Shown here one piece after another: positions 25,691 to 37,920 of a DNA stretch of 64,000 bases. Position 1 is the stretch's first letter, and each line of letters opens with the position of its first letter. The position numbers were made by a program, and so were the translations under genes. The notes beneath the pieces are model-generated. The model saw nothing but the letters and a program-made list of their open reading frames with translations, had not been told where the DNA came from and did not search any database. Origin of the DNA: Fremontodendron californicum (lineage: Eukaryota > Streptophyta > Magnoliopsida > Malvales > Malvaceae); the NCBI GenBank assembly GCA_030761205.1, contig JAULJL010000011.1:16730501-16794500 (forward strand), written 5' to 3'.

Positions 25691-26854
25691 TTTAAGTTTT
25701 TTGGTGTTTAACTTAATCTGCTATCTATCACGACTTACTCCACTAACTGTCTTAACTAAATCACTCAATGGGACTTACTAGAAACGTGACTTGGGTGATA
25801 ACCAGATTTTTCTTAGGACCTAAAGTGATTTTTGTTTACTTGATAACAAAAATTTAATAGTTTTCATCTATTTCTTATTCTAGAGACTTAAGTGAAAATT
25901 AATAAAAATTTTGTTGACTATAATTGAATTTTGAAAAACTTATGGGTTGAAAATTTTATGTATGTGTGTTAGTATGTGTATATAACTTTTTCAATGCACT
26001 TATAATGAAGGTAAAAAAGTTTTTAAGATCTGAAATGTTAGACTACCAATTCCATAGAATGGAGATTATTAAGCCTTTACCAGACTCCAATTATTGATGG
26101 AGCTCATGCACGAAACATCTAGAAAAATAATTTTTGATATTTTCTTTGAATTTTTTAATAAAAAACCAAAAATTTCAAAAGAAATTTTAGAAACATCAAA
26201 TATTCAAAATAAATTCAAACAAAAATTTTAGAGATTTCAAACTTTTATAATATAATTCAAGCTAGCTAAGTGAAAATCGTCGGTTGAGCGGCAAAGTTGT
26301 GAGAGAAGTAAGATAAGGTTGTTTTTAGTTCAAACTTACAAGGCAAGCGAACAAAAAAAGAGGTGAACAACTAAATAGCTTAATAGAGCAAGAACTCAAC
26401 AAAGATCTACGCCTGATCTTATGGCTCTACGGTGAGAGGGGGAGAAAAAGATTTGCCTGCTATGACGATAGGATGAGAAGGAAGGAGAAGACAAATGCTT
26501 AGCGGTGGCTGGGTCAAGCCGAAATCGAAAGGAATTTTTCAAATAAGGAAGTTATATTGAATGACTGGAGGCGGCAAGTAATTTTTCAAGAGAAAGCATG
26601 AATCAAGGATTAAGAGTTTTGAGGGATTGTAAGTATTCAAGGATTGGGGTTAGTTTTGATGTAGAGGTGCAGGAAGGAATCAAGAGATAAAGATGGCTGA
26701 GGGTGAAGGTGAGGGAAGGAATTTTGGGGGAAGAATTTTTTAGAAACGCCATATCAAAGAAAGGGCCCAAGCGAAAATGATTTAGTTTAAAAAATAGTGA
26801 CGTATATGTCAAATGCCATAAAAGATTATAAGTTAGTGGCATCATTATCAAAGA
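25691..26854 (-). other. Sequence upstream of the viral remnant; no gene recognised
   Basis: 25770-26280 is AT-rich without long frames. On the minus strand it lies just upstream of the viral coding remnant and could be its leader, but no primer-binding site was found. 26340-26854 is more GC-balanced and includes a minus-strand frame at 26603-26851 without recognisable domains. The last part may belong to the CACTA element whose other end is at 37920, because the chromovirus inserted between them. Confidence 0.35.
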
Positions 26855-27200
26855 TGTCGCAAGCCAATTTATTAGTCTGAGTATAGTTGGATTAAGTCTA
26901 ATTAATTAAGGGTTAAATGTTATTTAAGTTGGTTAGTTGTGAGTACAGCTCTTAGTTGTTAGTATAGTTGTCAGCAATGATCACGTGGAAGTAAGGAATG
27001 ATGCTAGTATAAATGTTACGAGATCCAAAAAAAATCAACACAAGAATTGTATTACACAAATTACAAAACATCCTCTCTCTCTCTCTCTCTTTTCTTAATC
27101 CTTTCTCTCTCTATTCTATTATATTCTCTTCCTTCTCTGCTATTATGTTTTTTCTTGTAGTTATAGCATCAGGAGTTTCTGCAATAGCAATACCACACCA
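26855..27200 (+). repeat. Chromovirus 5' LTR
   Basis: It starts TGTCGCAAGCC and ends TACCACACCA. It holds a G-box CACGTG at 26982-26987 and a TATA-like TATAAAT at 27008-27014, a plausible promoter pair. A CT dinucleotide run follows at about 27073-27090. It aligns along its length with 37061-37402, with clear substitutions and small indels. Confidence 0.9.
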
Positions 27201-27202
27201 AT

Positions 27203-27214
27203 TGGTATCAGAGC
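27203..27214 (+). other. Chromovirus primer-binding site
   Basis: TGGTATCAGAGC, two bases after the LTR, is the standard complement of the initiator methionine tRNA 3' end used by many plant LTR retrotransposons. Confidence 0.9.
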
Positions 27215-27229
27215 TATCGAGCCTTGGAC

Positions 27230-29470
27230 ATGGCGGATGGCGTATCGACACGGATGCAAAAGGATTTCACTACCTTGCAAAGATAAGTTGAGAAACTGGA
27301 CTTGAAAATGGAGACCTTTGTGGACAAGCTACGAACAAATTTGAGGTTAAGCATCGAAAGCATGAGATCTGAGTTTAACAAACGAATCGAGTTTGTGTTG
27401 CTTCGGGTGGAAAAACTCTCCAATGGCAGGAAGTTCAATGAGTTTGGAGAGAGAGGCTCATCTGATGAGAAGGGGAAGGACACCGTGGATTCTAATCAGT
27501 AGACTACAGGCAGCTCAACCACTTGACCATCAAGGACAATTTCCTAATTCACTAGTTGAGGAGTTGTTAGATGAGTTGTTTGGAGCAAGCTTTTTCTCTA
27601 AGTTGGACTTAAGGTCTGGTTATCATCAGATCAGAATGAAGGAAAGTGATATTCACAAGACAGCCTTCAGAACCCACCATGGCCACTTTGAGTTCTTGGT
27701 CATGCCATTTGGCTTGACCAATGCAACTTCCACTTTTCAAATCCTAATGAATAATATCTTCTAGGCTTACTTAAGGAAGTTTGTGCTTGTCTTTTTCGAT
27801 GATATTCTAATTTACTCCCCAAACTGGAGTTCCCACCTACAACACCTTTAGCTGATCTTTGATCTCTTGATGCAGAATCAGCTGCCCCCCAGATTGAATA
27901 TTTGGGACATGTTATCAATAAGCAAGGAGTGGCTATGGATCAGAAGAAGGTTGAAGGGGTAGTTAACTAGCCTGTGCCTAAAACAGTCAAGGAACTTAGG
28001 GGGTTCTTAGGACTCAATGATTACTATAGACATTTTATAAAGAGGTACGGAATCTTATCAAGACCTTTCATAGAACTACTCAAGAAGGGAGCTTTCTGTT
28101 GGAATGCAGGTGCACAAAAGGCATTTCAATAGCTTAAGCAAACACTGACTACTGCACCTATTTTGGCATTACCGGATTTTAGCCTTATGTTTATTATTGA
28201 ATCTGATGTTGCTAATGAAGGAATTGGGCTGTTTTGAGTCAGGAAGGCAAGCCCTAGCTTACTTTAGCAGAGCCCTCTCACTAATGCATCAGGCCTTATC
28301 AGTTTATGATAAATATATGCTAGCCATTCGAGCTGTTGTGAAGAAGTGGCATTCCTACTTGGTCGAGAGATATTTTCAGATAACAATTGACCATCAAAGT
28401 TTAAAATTTTTGCTCGACCAGAGAACTCCAGCTCAACAGCTATGGGTGGTAAAGATGATGGGTTATCATTTTGAAATAGTTTTTCTAAATTGAACTTCCA
28501 ACAATGCAGCTGGAGCTTTGTCTAGCAAAACCTCAATGGACTTGTGTGCATTATCTATTGCTAACAGTGATCTGTTTAGTAGAATACAATAGTCTTGGCT
28601 TAATGATCTTAAACTGGTTCACCAAATACACAGACTCAAGTAGAGTAAACACCTTGATTCCATGTACACATGGCAAGATAATCAACTCAAAAGGAAAGGT
28701 AAGTTGGTTATCGGTTCAGACAGACAAATAAAAATTTATTTGATCACCTATTTTCATAGCATAGCTGAAGGGGGATACTTTGGTGCCAATGCTACAACTA
28801 AAAGATTGGCTACTGTGGCATTTTAGAAAGGGCTTAAGAAAGTTGTCCAGCAGTTTGTCAATAAATGCAGCATCTACGAACAATACGAATATGACTCATC
28901 AGCTTATTCTGGGTTACTACTGCCATTACCTATTTCTGAGAGGATTTGGTCTGACATCTCAATGGATTTCATAGAGGGCTTGCCTAGATCAAATTGGAAT
29001 GATGTAATTAGTGGTTGTTGACAGGCTAAGTAAATACAATCATTTCTTTGCATTGGCTCATCCCTACACTTCCATTACAGTAGCTCAATTGTTTATGGAT
29101 CATGTTTACAAGCTCCATGGCTTACCCTCCAGCATTGTTTCTGACAAGGATTGAGTATTTATCAGTAGATTTTGGCAAGAGCTGTTTAAATCATGGGCAC
29201 AAGACTTCAACTGAGAACCTCCTATAGAATAAAGCAACAGGCAGACAAGAAGAGAACAGACAAGGCTTTTGAAGTCAATGACTGGGTTTATCTTAAGTTG
29301 CGCCCTATAGACAGCGCTCGGTGGTTGAGAGGCAATGTTTAAAACTATCTGCTTGCTTCTTTGGGCCCTATAAAGTGAAAGGATTGGAACTGTGGCATAT
29401 AAGGTGGACCTTCCCCTTGGAGCTAAAATACATCCTGTGTTTCACGTTTCCCATCTTAAAAAAAGCATGT
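27230..29470 (+). pseudogene. gag-pol: Chromovirus gag-pol, internally deleted
   Basis: Gag starts at 27230 (MADGVSTRMQKDF), meets a stop at 27284, and continues to 27502 as a coiled-coil-like stretch. It then runs straight into reverse transcriptase in another frame near 27530 (FSKLDLRSGYHQIRM, MPFGLTNATSTF, FFDDILIYS at about 27787-27815), so the rest of gag and protease is lost. The RT connection and RNase H follow through several breaks (LRGFLGLNDYYRHFIKRYG; YLVERYFQITIDHQSLKFLL in 28197-28493). Integrase pieces include MDFIEGLPRSNW and HVYKLHGLPSSIVSD (28950-29150), then a further deletion leads to the C-terminal VNDWVYLKLRP (about 29275). Frames change often; no enzyme is intact. Confidence 0.85.
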
Positions 29471-30045
29471 GGTTTCTAAATCAGTTTATACACAAAATAA
29501 TGTATCTATTAAAACCTTGCACTAAATTATGATTGCAATCATGTATAGTAGTAAGTAAGGGTCGAATCCACAGAGATTGTTCAGTTTATATGTTAATTGA
29601 TTCTAATACCTAAACTAAATTTGGGGGCTTTTGTTTTGAAGATGAAAAGAAAATAAGAAAACTAAAATTTAAAAAATAGGAATTAAAGGAACAGAAATGT
29701 AAATATATCAAATAACAATAATGATGAAAAGTATGGTTAGGTAGTCATTCGCCACCACTAAACATGAAATATAGTAAATAATCATATTATCTTTCACTCT
29801 CTCTTCTAAATTTAATAACCCTAAGACAACACACAAGCGGTCGTTGTCTCGAATCTTTCTTTACTGTGTCGTTGGGAAGAAGAACAAGCACTTTTATCCA
29901 ATCTCTTTTCAATGAACAACCTAGGATAACCTCTCTAAATTTAATTCAATGAAAGCATCCAATTTAGAAATATAGATTAAATCAAGCAACAAACACACAC
30001 AAGCGGGTTTCATTTAACTTGAGCCATACTCTACATTGTATCGAA

Positions 30046-30510
30046 CGAAAATGTCCCATAATCATTTATAACAATTTGGTACTTATATTTAGGAATCTTG
30101 ACAATTATAGATCAAAACACTAAACTAGCAATCAAATTACTATAATATTCATCTAGTTGGCCACCTATATAAACAAGATAGCAATTTATGACATGCATAC
30201 AGTAGAATATAACTAATTCACAAGAGATTAAAAGACAATCTAAAATTTATTAACTAACAATTATGGCTAGGGATTTGAAATCACCCTTAACCAAAAGAAA
30301 GTTTATCCTAGCATAGGCATAGATAACATAGCATAAAACTAAAAATAAAATAAGAGAATGAAGAAGAAGAAGATTAATAATAACCAAAACATGTCTACTT
30401 TGTGGCTCAAAAGACGGTATTAATAGAGTTTCAAAACCCTAAGAACCCTTTCTTGCCGCACAAGTTTAGGGGGCAAAAAATTCGGTTTTGAAAGGTCTTG
30501 GGGTGCCGCG
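30046..30510. repeat. Duplicated segment within the solo LTR, first copy
   Basis: The text from AATGTCCCATAATCATT to GGTGCCGCGGCG is repeated directly after itself as 30515-30667 plus 36035-36400, with the second copy cut by the Ogre LTR. The copies differ at many bases (for example AATTTGGTACTTAT versus AATTTGCTACTTAT), so the duplication is older than the Ogre insertion. Confidence 0.8.
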
Positions 30511-32189
30511 GCGTTAGAAAGTGTCCCATAATCATTAGTAACAATTTGCTACTTATGTTTAGAAATCTTGACAATTACGGATCAAAACACTAAACTAGAA
30601 ATCAAATCACTATAACATTCATCTAGTTGGCCACCTAAATAAACAAGATAGCAATTTATGACATGCATGTAGACACCTAATTTTATCCGAACCACTAAAT
30701 AAGGTATATTTTCTTCCTAAATTAATGATTCAGAATGCAAAAAGGCTTTTATCACCCTGCAGGTGGTACTCCGAGACTTAGTCTAAGAAAACAGATAGAA
30801 AAAGTCAAACTCAAAAAAAGTCAACCTCGAAAAAGTCAACCCTAAAAATGTCAACTATTAAAAAAGTCAACCCACTTTCAAAATCAAGATTTGAATTTCA
30901 ATTGAAAGATGGTGAAAGAATTTTGATAATCCGAGATCTACATTGAAAGATATGGAGGTCGGAAGTTGGGTTACGGAATCTCAGTAGAAAGGAAACCTAG
31001 TTCGAAAAATCTGGGGAAAAGTACTTGAACGATCAAATTGGTCGAAATTGAAGGTCCCAAATGAAAGATAAGCACTGACTATGGGTCATGGAGAAGCTAC
31101 TTGAAAGAAAAACTGAAAGAAAAGTCAATTCGAAAGAAAACCGAGAATTAGGGTTTTTGGTGAATTTCGGTGAAATTTGGAAGAATTACAGAAATGGCCC
31201 GATTCGGTAAGACTAAAAAGCCCATAATTGATGAGGAGTGATTAAACAATGATAGCCCAAGGCTCAGTTTGAAGAAACTCTGAAAATCAAACTTGTTTTG
31301 AGCAAAACTGGCCTTTGAAGGCAAAAGAGCAAGATTAGAAAATTTGGGAAAAATAGCAAATGAACTCCAAAAATTCTGAAAATTTACAGATCTCATTCTT
31401 AAATCATTTCAAAGAGATTGGTGAAAGAAAATCTTGATTCATATTTCATTTGCAAAATGGCCAAATCTCGGATCTACTATGCAAAAATTCAAAAGGATAA
31501 ATCCCGAAAAAAATAGAAAATGAGTTCTAAAAATACTGAAAATTTGCAGATCTCATTCTTAAATTATTTGGAAGATATTGGCAAAAGAAAATCCAGATTC
31601 GAAGTTCGTTTGCAAAATGGCCAAATCCCGGGTCCCCTATGTAGAAATTCAAGCAGATAAATCCCGAAAAAATAGTAAATGAGCTCCAAAAATATTGAAA
31701 ACTTTCAGATCACACTTTTAAATTATTTGGAAGAGATTGGTGAAGAAAAATCTAGATTCGGAGCTCGTTTACAAAATGACAAAAGTTCGGTTGCATTAAG
31801 GGGCAATTTTGGAAATAAATCCGAAATAAATAGCAAATGGACTCAGAAAATTTTGAAAACTTCCAGAATTCAATTTTTTTATTATTTTGGAAGTATTTAA
31901 AAAAGAAAATTTGAATTTGGAGTCCGTTTTCTATTTATTTAGGTTCGAGGGCCAAAAAGGTTATTTTACCGAATAAATCGAAAAGGGCAAATTTGTAATT
32001 AAGAAAAATATGAAAGAAGAAGGAATTGCTGGTATTTTACCTCCTTTGATCAGCCATCATAGAGGAGAAGAGGGAAGCTTGATCAATTTAATTCCTTATT
32101 CACTATCAAACTCACATGCTACCACTAGTACCTTGCAAATGGTCCCCCTTCATCCAATGGCTTAGGTGCCTTGTAGAAAAGTTGAATAC

Positions 32190-32720
32190 ACCATTCAATG
32201 GCCAAGATTAAATTCCGAGATGAAATTTTTATTTGTCATGAAAGAACCCTCATCTAATGGCCAAGAATGGAAGAGCACAACTCATCCAAAGGTGGGCATC
32301 TATTCGGCCAAGCAAGGGAGTGCATGGGATTGTCTCTTTTCATCCAATGGCTTAGGCCATCTACAAGGGCTGAGTACACATGTTAAAGGCTGGATTTAAT
32401 CTACAAGATGTCATTTTTATGTTGTCCTCATCCAATGACCAAGAATGGAAGAAGAAAGATTAGCACAACTCATCCAAGGGTAGGCACTCAAAGGGGCAAG
32501 CAAAGAAGTGCATGGGATTGGTCCTCTTTTTTCATCTAAGGGCTGAGGTTATTACAAGGGCTGAGTGCACATATTAATGGCTGCTATCAATTGGCAAGAT
32601 TATATTTTTATGTTGTCATGAAAATATCTTAATCTAAGGGCCAAGATTGGAGGAGAAAAAGTGCAAAAATCATCCAATGTTGAGGGGCCATTCGGCCAAG
32701 CATGAGAGAGGGGGGAATGT
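32190..32720. repeat. About 190-bp tandem repeat in the solo Ogre LTR
   Basis: GCATGGGATTG recurs at about 32321 and 32510, and CCAAGAATGGAAGA-like text recurs near 32262, 32442 and 32642. About three imperfect units of roughly 190 bp are present. They are not seen in the LTRs of Ogre-1 or Ogre-3. Confidence 0.7.
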
Positions 32721-33299
32721 TTTATTTTTCTTTAAGTGGCTGAGCATTTGAGAGGGGAATTCAGTAGCTAATTGAGAAAAAAAAGGTTTTTGAAAGAAAA
32801 GAAGAAAAGCTTTTGTTAAGGTAGTCATTCTACCATTGCTACTACATTTTTTCTTCTTCTTCCTCATGCTTTATTTCTTGTTTTCCATTGATTTCCTACC
32901 ATTTTTTTTTTACATTTTCTTGTTGTTCTTGCTTTTCAAAAAATAAATAAAACAATGGTTAGGCTTCATGATCTTGATTAAAATCAAGTGATAATGGTTA
33001 GGGTGGGCTTTGTCCAATATACCAACCATGGAGCTCATCTCCATATTTTTTTTTTCTTACCTTAGTTATTTTTTATGATTTTGAGATTGAAAAGGCTTCA
33101 TGACCTTGATGAAAATCAAGAGATAATGGTTGTGGGGGTTTTGTCCAATGTACCAACCATGGAGCTCATCTCTTTGTTATTTATTTGCTTACTTTAACTT
33201 GCTTATTTCTATTATTGTTTATCTTTATGTATATTATATTCTTGCTAACCATCTTGTTCTTTTGACTTATGTCATATTTTTGCATCTTGGGGCTATTAT

Positions 33300-33830
33300 A
33301 ATATAGTTTAGGCCATTTCCATTTTTCATATCATCTTCCATAGCATTTAGTTAGGTCATTTTACATGACATTTCTCACAACACTTTGGTTCCTAGGCCAT
33401 TCGGCCATGTGTATTTTCTTTAAGCATTAGGCCATTTTCATATGCCATTTTATTTTTCCATGGCATTTAGACATTAGGCCATTTTCATATGCCATGCCAT
33501 TTAGCTTTAGGCCATTTTTATTATTCCATGTCATTTAAGTTTAGGTCATTTTATTATTCTATGTCATTTTACATGTCATTTAGCATTAGGCCATTTTCAT
33601 ATGCCATGTTATTTTTCCATGACATTTAGACATTAGGCCATTTTCATATGCCATGTCATTTCACATGTCATTTAGCTTTAGGCCATTTTTATTATTCCAT
33701 GTCATTTTACATGTCATTTAAGCATTAGCCAATTTTCATATGCCATGTTGTTTTTCCATGACCTTTAGACATTAGGCCATTTTCATAAGCCATGTCCTTT
33801 CCCATGTCATTTAGACACTAGGTCATGCAT
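33300..33830. repeat. Short interspersed repeats of ATTAGGCCATTTTCATATGCCAT type
   Basis: Many imperfect copies of a unit built from TTTAG, GGCCATTTTCATATGCCATG and CATGTCATTT follow each other with variable spacing. It is low-complexity expansion inside the solo Ogre LTR, without coding potential. Confidence 0.75.
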
Positions 33831-36800
33831 ATTAAGTTAGGATAGCATTTATTGTCATGCAAACTCATGCTAGGCATTTAGGTTATTTATGCCATGCATT
33901 TTCCATATCACTAAACTTTAAACCATGCATTTCATGCATTCACTTTGTTGTGTTTTCGTGCATTCCATGTCATGCCACATGATTTATGACTTAGGCCAAT
34001 AAATGGCTCAAAGTCATGCTCACTTGAGCATACTTGTGGAAAACTAAAGAGTTGTCAAATTGATTATTCTACCTTTGTGATTTTCTTTACTTTGCCAATT
34101 TTTGTCTAACTTTTTAAAAGTGTTAGCTACTATTTGTGGGTCTTTAGGAGAGTCTCTAACATTTTTACTTTGATTTTTAAATGATTTTATCAAAGGAAAG
34201 AAAATGTGTTTTGGCAAAACAGTTTTTCATCCAGTACTCTTACTTTTTTGATTTTTTTGAGCTGTCATCTTTAATCAGAAAATTAAGCCAATTGTTTCTG
34301 ATGTAGTTTTACATGTTCTGAGTCTTCAGTATTTCTTTTAGATTTTTTTGAATTTTTAAAAATAGGTTAAAAAATCGTGTATCAAAACGGGACAGTAGAG
34401 GCAGATTTGAATTCAAAGGAAAACAATTGTTGAATTTGGCTAAGGCATTTAGAGGGGGTTGGTTAGAAGCTTTAGCTACTCTCTTAGGATAGTTTCTAAG
34501 TGTTTTTAAACTAAAAAAAATTACTTTATAAATCTCGGGTTAAGGGTCGTCAAGTCCGGGATTTTAAATTTAGGAAATTAGAGCTATTTTTAAAGGGTTT
34601 GGCTAGGTTTTTAATTTTAATCCAAGATTTTCAAAATTGTTTTCAAACAATCACAAAGTATTTTGATTTTAGAAAATTTAATTTGACATATTTTCCTAAG
34701 GTAGCCGGATATCTTTTTAGATATACGGATTTCTTTAATTAAAGGAAAAATACATTTTCATGCATTGCATTTTCCATGTCCATGCATACTATGTAATATG
34801 CGATTTTTGATAATTTCTATGATATTGTTATTATTTTGATTTATTTTATGGTGTTATGTTGTTTGTTATATGTCTTTGAATATTATATGTTATTCTATGC
34901 TTTTTATTTAGTTATTCATTTTTGTCACATTATTTAGCATATACTATGTTCATGCATTATTATTTCTATTTTCATGCATATTACATGATAGTATTATTTT
35001 ATGTTTCATGTCATTTCGTGTCATTTAGATTATATTCCATGTCATTTAGGTTTAATCATTTACATTTGCCATGTCATTTAAATCATTTTATTCCATTTAG
35101 AATATACCATGTTACTTAGGTTATTTCCTTTTATATAGAATATACTATGTCATTTAGGATATTTCATTTCATTTAGGATATCTCTTTTCATATAGAATCA
35201 TTTCATTTCATTTAGAATATACTATGCCATTTAACTTATGTCATATCATTTAGGTTGCATTATATTATCTAGACTTTGCTATGTCATTTTATTTATGTCA
35301 CACATGTTCATATTCATTTTTTAAATGCTTTTTTTTTATAAAAAAAAAAGGGATAATGATTTTAAATAAAATAAAGATATTTCCGAGTTAAAATAATTCA
35401 TGAGTTCTCTATCGGGTTTGCTGGAGAGAATGTCATCAATTATCATTAATAAAGGAATATCTTTCTTTCAAAAAACGAGAATGATTCGGAAGATTTTCCA
35501 AATAAATAAAAAATTTTATATTTTGCCGATTTTGTCGGGGCATATAGAAAAATTTTGAATTAATAAATTTAGGATCATTTTCAATTAAAAATGAAATTAT
35601 TTTTCTTAAAATTGGGAATCAATGTAAAACACCAAATTTAAAACCAACTTTTTACCGAGACTTGAGATAACACACGATTAATAAGGTACCGTTTTATACG
35701 TGCGTTGTGGGGGTGTTAATCCTTCCCCGCATGTAACCAAGTCCCGAACCCGGTTCTTCGATTTTCTCTGGTTTAAAACGCATACTTGAAATTGGTTTTT
35801 AAAATATTTTAATTAATTTTAAAATCTTTTACAAAACCGATTTTAATAGGTGGCTGATCACACCTAGCCAAAAAAGATTGGTGGCGACTCCATGATTTTT
35901 TTCGAGGTCATTTTCAAACCCTCATTTTATTTCAAGAGGAATTAAGTCGACTTTTTCTCGATTTTTTTATATCACGCCTAACAAACAATAAAGTCTTGCG
36001 ATGAGACCTTGTTGTTATTGTTTAGGTTGTGACAATGCATATAGTAGAATATAACAAATTCATAAGAGAGTTTAAAGGCAATCTGAAATTTATTAACTAA
36101 CAATCATGTCTAGGGCTTTGAAATTACACTTAACTAAAAGAAAGTTTAGCCTAGCATAGGCATAGATAACATAGCATAAAACTAAAAAGAAAATAAGAGA
36201 ATGGAGAAGAAGAAGAAGAAGAAGAAGAAGAAGAAGATTAATAATAACCAAAACATGTCTACTTTGTGGCTCAAAATATGGTATTTATAGAGTTTCAAAA
36301 TTCTGGGAACCCTTTCTTGCCGCACAAGTAAGTTTAGAGGCAAAAATTTTGGTTTTGGCAGGTCTCGCGGTGCTGGAATTGGGCACCGCGACGCCAGGCT
36401 CTCGAAATAGCAGTTTTTTGCTGCTTTTTCTCGTACTTTCTTAGCCAATTTGGATGATCATTTCTTATTTGATTTGGGCGTGTAATATACCGTTGGAAAA
36501 TATTCAAGTCAGCTTCAAAAGTCAAGAATGAAGTTTCTTTGAATAAAGAATTTAACATCATGTTTTCTTAGCAACAAGCTCCAGAGGTCAAATCTGCCTT
36601 CTTGCTTTGCACCAAGAATTTGATCTTTTTTACTCTCAAATTTTCTTCCATCTTGTGATTGTGATTTTTTAAGCTCTTTACCATCATTATTGACATGTTT
36701 TTGATTCATTCTCTTAAATATACCTAATATTCAAAAACATAACATAAGTAATCAAAATAAAGATAAAAAACATAACGAAAACTAAGAATAAAAAAGGCAT

Positions 36801-36831
36801 AAAATGTGTAATTTATGAACTTATCATCAGT

Positions 36832-37055
36832 TCAATCCCAACTTCCCTTGCTTAATGAAGATGGATTATTGATGAGAGAACCAATTAGTGTGCTTGACAG
36901 GCATATGGTCAGAAAAAATAGGAAGCCAACTACATAGGTTTTGGTGAATTGGAAGAACAGGTTCCCTGAGGATTCAACTTGGGTATCTTGGTCAGAGCTA
37001 TAGAGGCCATTCCCTTACTTTCATCCTTGAGGCCAATGATGTTTTGATGGAGAGA
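36832..37055 (+). pseudogene. Chromovirus chromodomain remnant and 3' end
   Basis: After the nested solo LTR the pol frame resumes: EPISVLDRHMVRKNRKPTT, a stop, then VLVNWKNRFPEDSTWVSWSEL. This is the group of residues typical of the C-terminal chromodomain of plant chromoviruses, which is thought to target chromatin. A second stop follows. The purine-rich GATGGAGAGAACA just before the LTR at 37061 is the likely polypurine tract. Confidence 0.8.
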
Positions 37056-37060
37056 ACATT

Positions 37061-37402
37061 TGTTGCAAGCCAATTTATTAGTTTGAGTTGGATTAAGTCT
37101 AATTAATTAAGGGTTAAAAGTTAGTTAAGTTGGTTAGTTGTCAGTACGGCTGTTAGTTGTTAGTACAGTTGTCAGCTTAGTCAGCAATGATCACGTGAAA
37201 GTAAGGAATGATGCTAGTATAAATGTTACGAGATCCAAGAAAATCAACACAAGAATTGCATTACACAAATTACAAAATATTCTCTCTCTCTTTTTTTATT
37301 CCTTTCTTTCTCTCTAGTCTATTACATTCTCTTCCTTCTCTTTATTCTGTTTCTTCTTGCAGTTACAACACCAGGAGTTTCTGCTATAACAATATCACAC
37401 CA
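37061..37402 (+). repeat. Chromovirus 3' LTR
   Basis: It starts TGTTGCAAGCC and ends TATCACACCA, with the same CACGTG and TATAAAT (37218-37224) as the 5' LTR. A short extra stretch (GTCAGCTTA region) and a shorter CT run distinguish it. Confidence 0.9.
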
Positions 37403-37920
37403 AGAGACGACGATGCTAAATGAGAGGAAAAATGCATTTTTTATAATTTAGCGATATTTTAAGTCAATAAACGCCACTAAACTCCAAAATTTAGTGGCGT
37501 TTATGCCGCTAATATCATTAACATAGCGGCGTTTGACACCAAAAAAAAGTTGCTAAATTACTTCAAAAACGCATTTCTTTGGTCCAACTAAAATTTCATC
37601 AGTTTAGCAACATTTGTAATTTAATTTACTTAGAGGCATTTTGTCTTTATAAACACCGTTATTTTCATGCATTTAGCGGTGATTCAAATTACAAATGCCA
37701 CTATATTACTTAAAATAGTGCGTCTTTAAAAATTAAATTTCCTCCAACATTTTGCGCTTTTACTTTTTTGCGCGGTGAAAACTTTATCAACTTAGCAGCA
37801 ATTGGAACGTGTAAATGCCGCTAAGTTATGAATTAGTAGGGCTTGAGCATAAAAATTGGCGGCATTTTCACTAAAACGTGGCCATAAAAAAAAACGCTAA
37901 AAGTCCAATTTGTTGTAGTG
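37403..37920. mobile_element. CACTA (EnSpm-like) transposon terminus
   Basis: The right end reads CTAAAAGTCCAATTTGTTGTAGTG, whose complement begins CACTACAACAAATTGG, a common plant CACTA end. Inside are many short copies, in both orientations, of GCCGCTAA / TTAGTGGCG / TAGCGGCG-like motifs, as expected of subterminal transposase-binding repeats. The other end was not found; the chromovirus interrupts the element on the left. No transposase is visible, so it is a non-autonomous or truncated copy. Confidence 0.75.

Larger units (their letters stand above)
30668..36034 (+). repeat. Ogre-family solo LTR (5367 bp)
   Basis: It starts TGTAGACACC and ends GGTTGTGACA, the same ends as the LTRs of Ogre-1 and Ogre-3. 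The flanks are a perfect ATGCA duplication (30663-30667 and 36035-36039). There is no internal region or second LTR, so it is a solo LTR formed by recombination between LTRs. The outer parts (30668-31990 and about 33950-36034) follow the other two LTRs; the middle (about 32000-33900) is different. Frames inside, such as 32166-32399, are not genes. Confidence 0.92.
29486..36826 (-). repeat. Solo LTR (about 1.97 kb net), possibly Athila-like
   Basis: It is flanked by a perfect TCAGT duplication (29481-29485, 36827-36831) within the chromovirus integrase/chromodomain junction. It starts TTATACACAAAA (first bases would be TG in a standard LTR) and ends GAACTTATCA. On the minus strand its start TGATAAGTTCATAAATTACA and the text GTGGATTCGACCCTTACTTAC near its end are familiar from plant gypsy LTRs. 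It contains no coding domains. It holds an internal duplication and the Ogre solo LTR. A GAA-rich run lies at about 36200-36235. Confidence 0.75.
26855..37402 (+). mobile_element. Chromovirus-type Ty3/gypsy element, deleted and invaded
   Basis: Direct LTRs of 346 and 342 bp (26855-27200, 37061-37402) flank a pol remnant, with near-identical five-base flanks (AAAGA left, AGAGA right, one mismatch). A methionine-tRNA primer-binding site follows the first LTR. Pol order is reverse transcriptase, RNase H, integrase, chromodomain, which marks a chromovirus. Gag is mostly deleted and protease is not seen. A solo LTR (29486-36826) interrupts it before the chromodomain. Without that insertion it is about 3.2 kb long. 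Short LTRs suggest a Reina- or Galadriel-like clade, but I cannot settle that. Confidence 0.85.
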
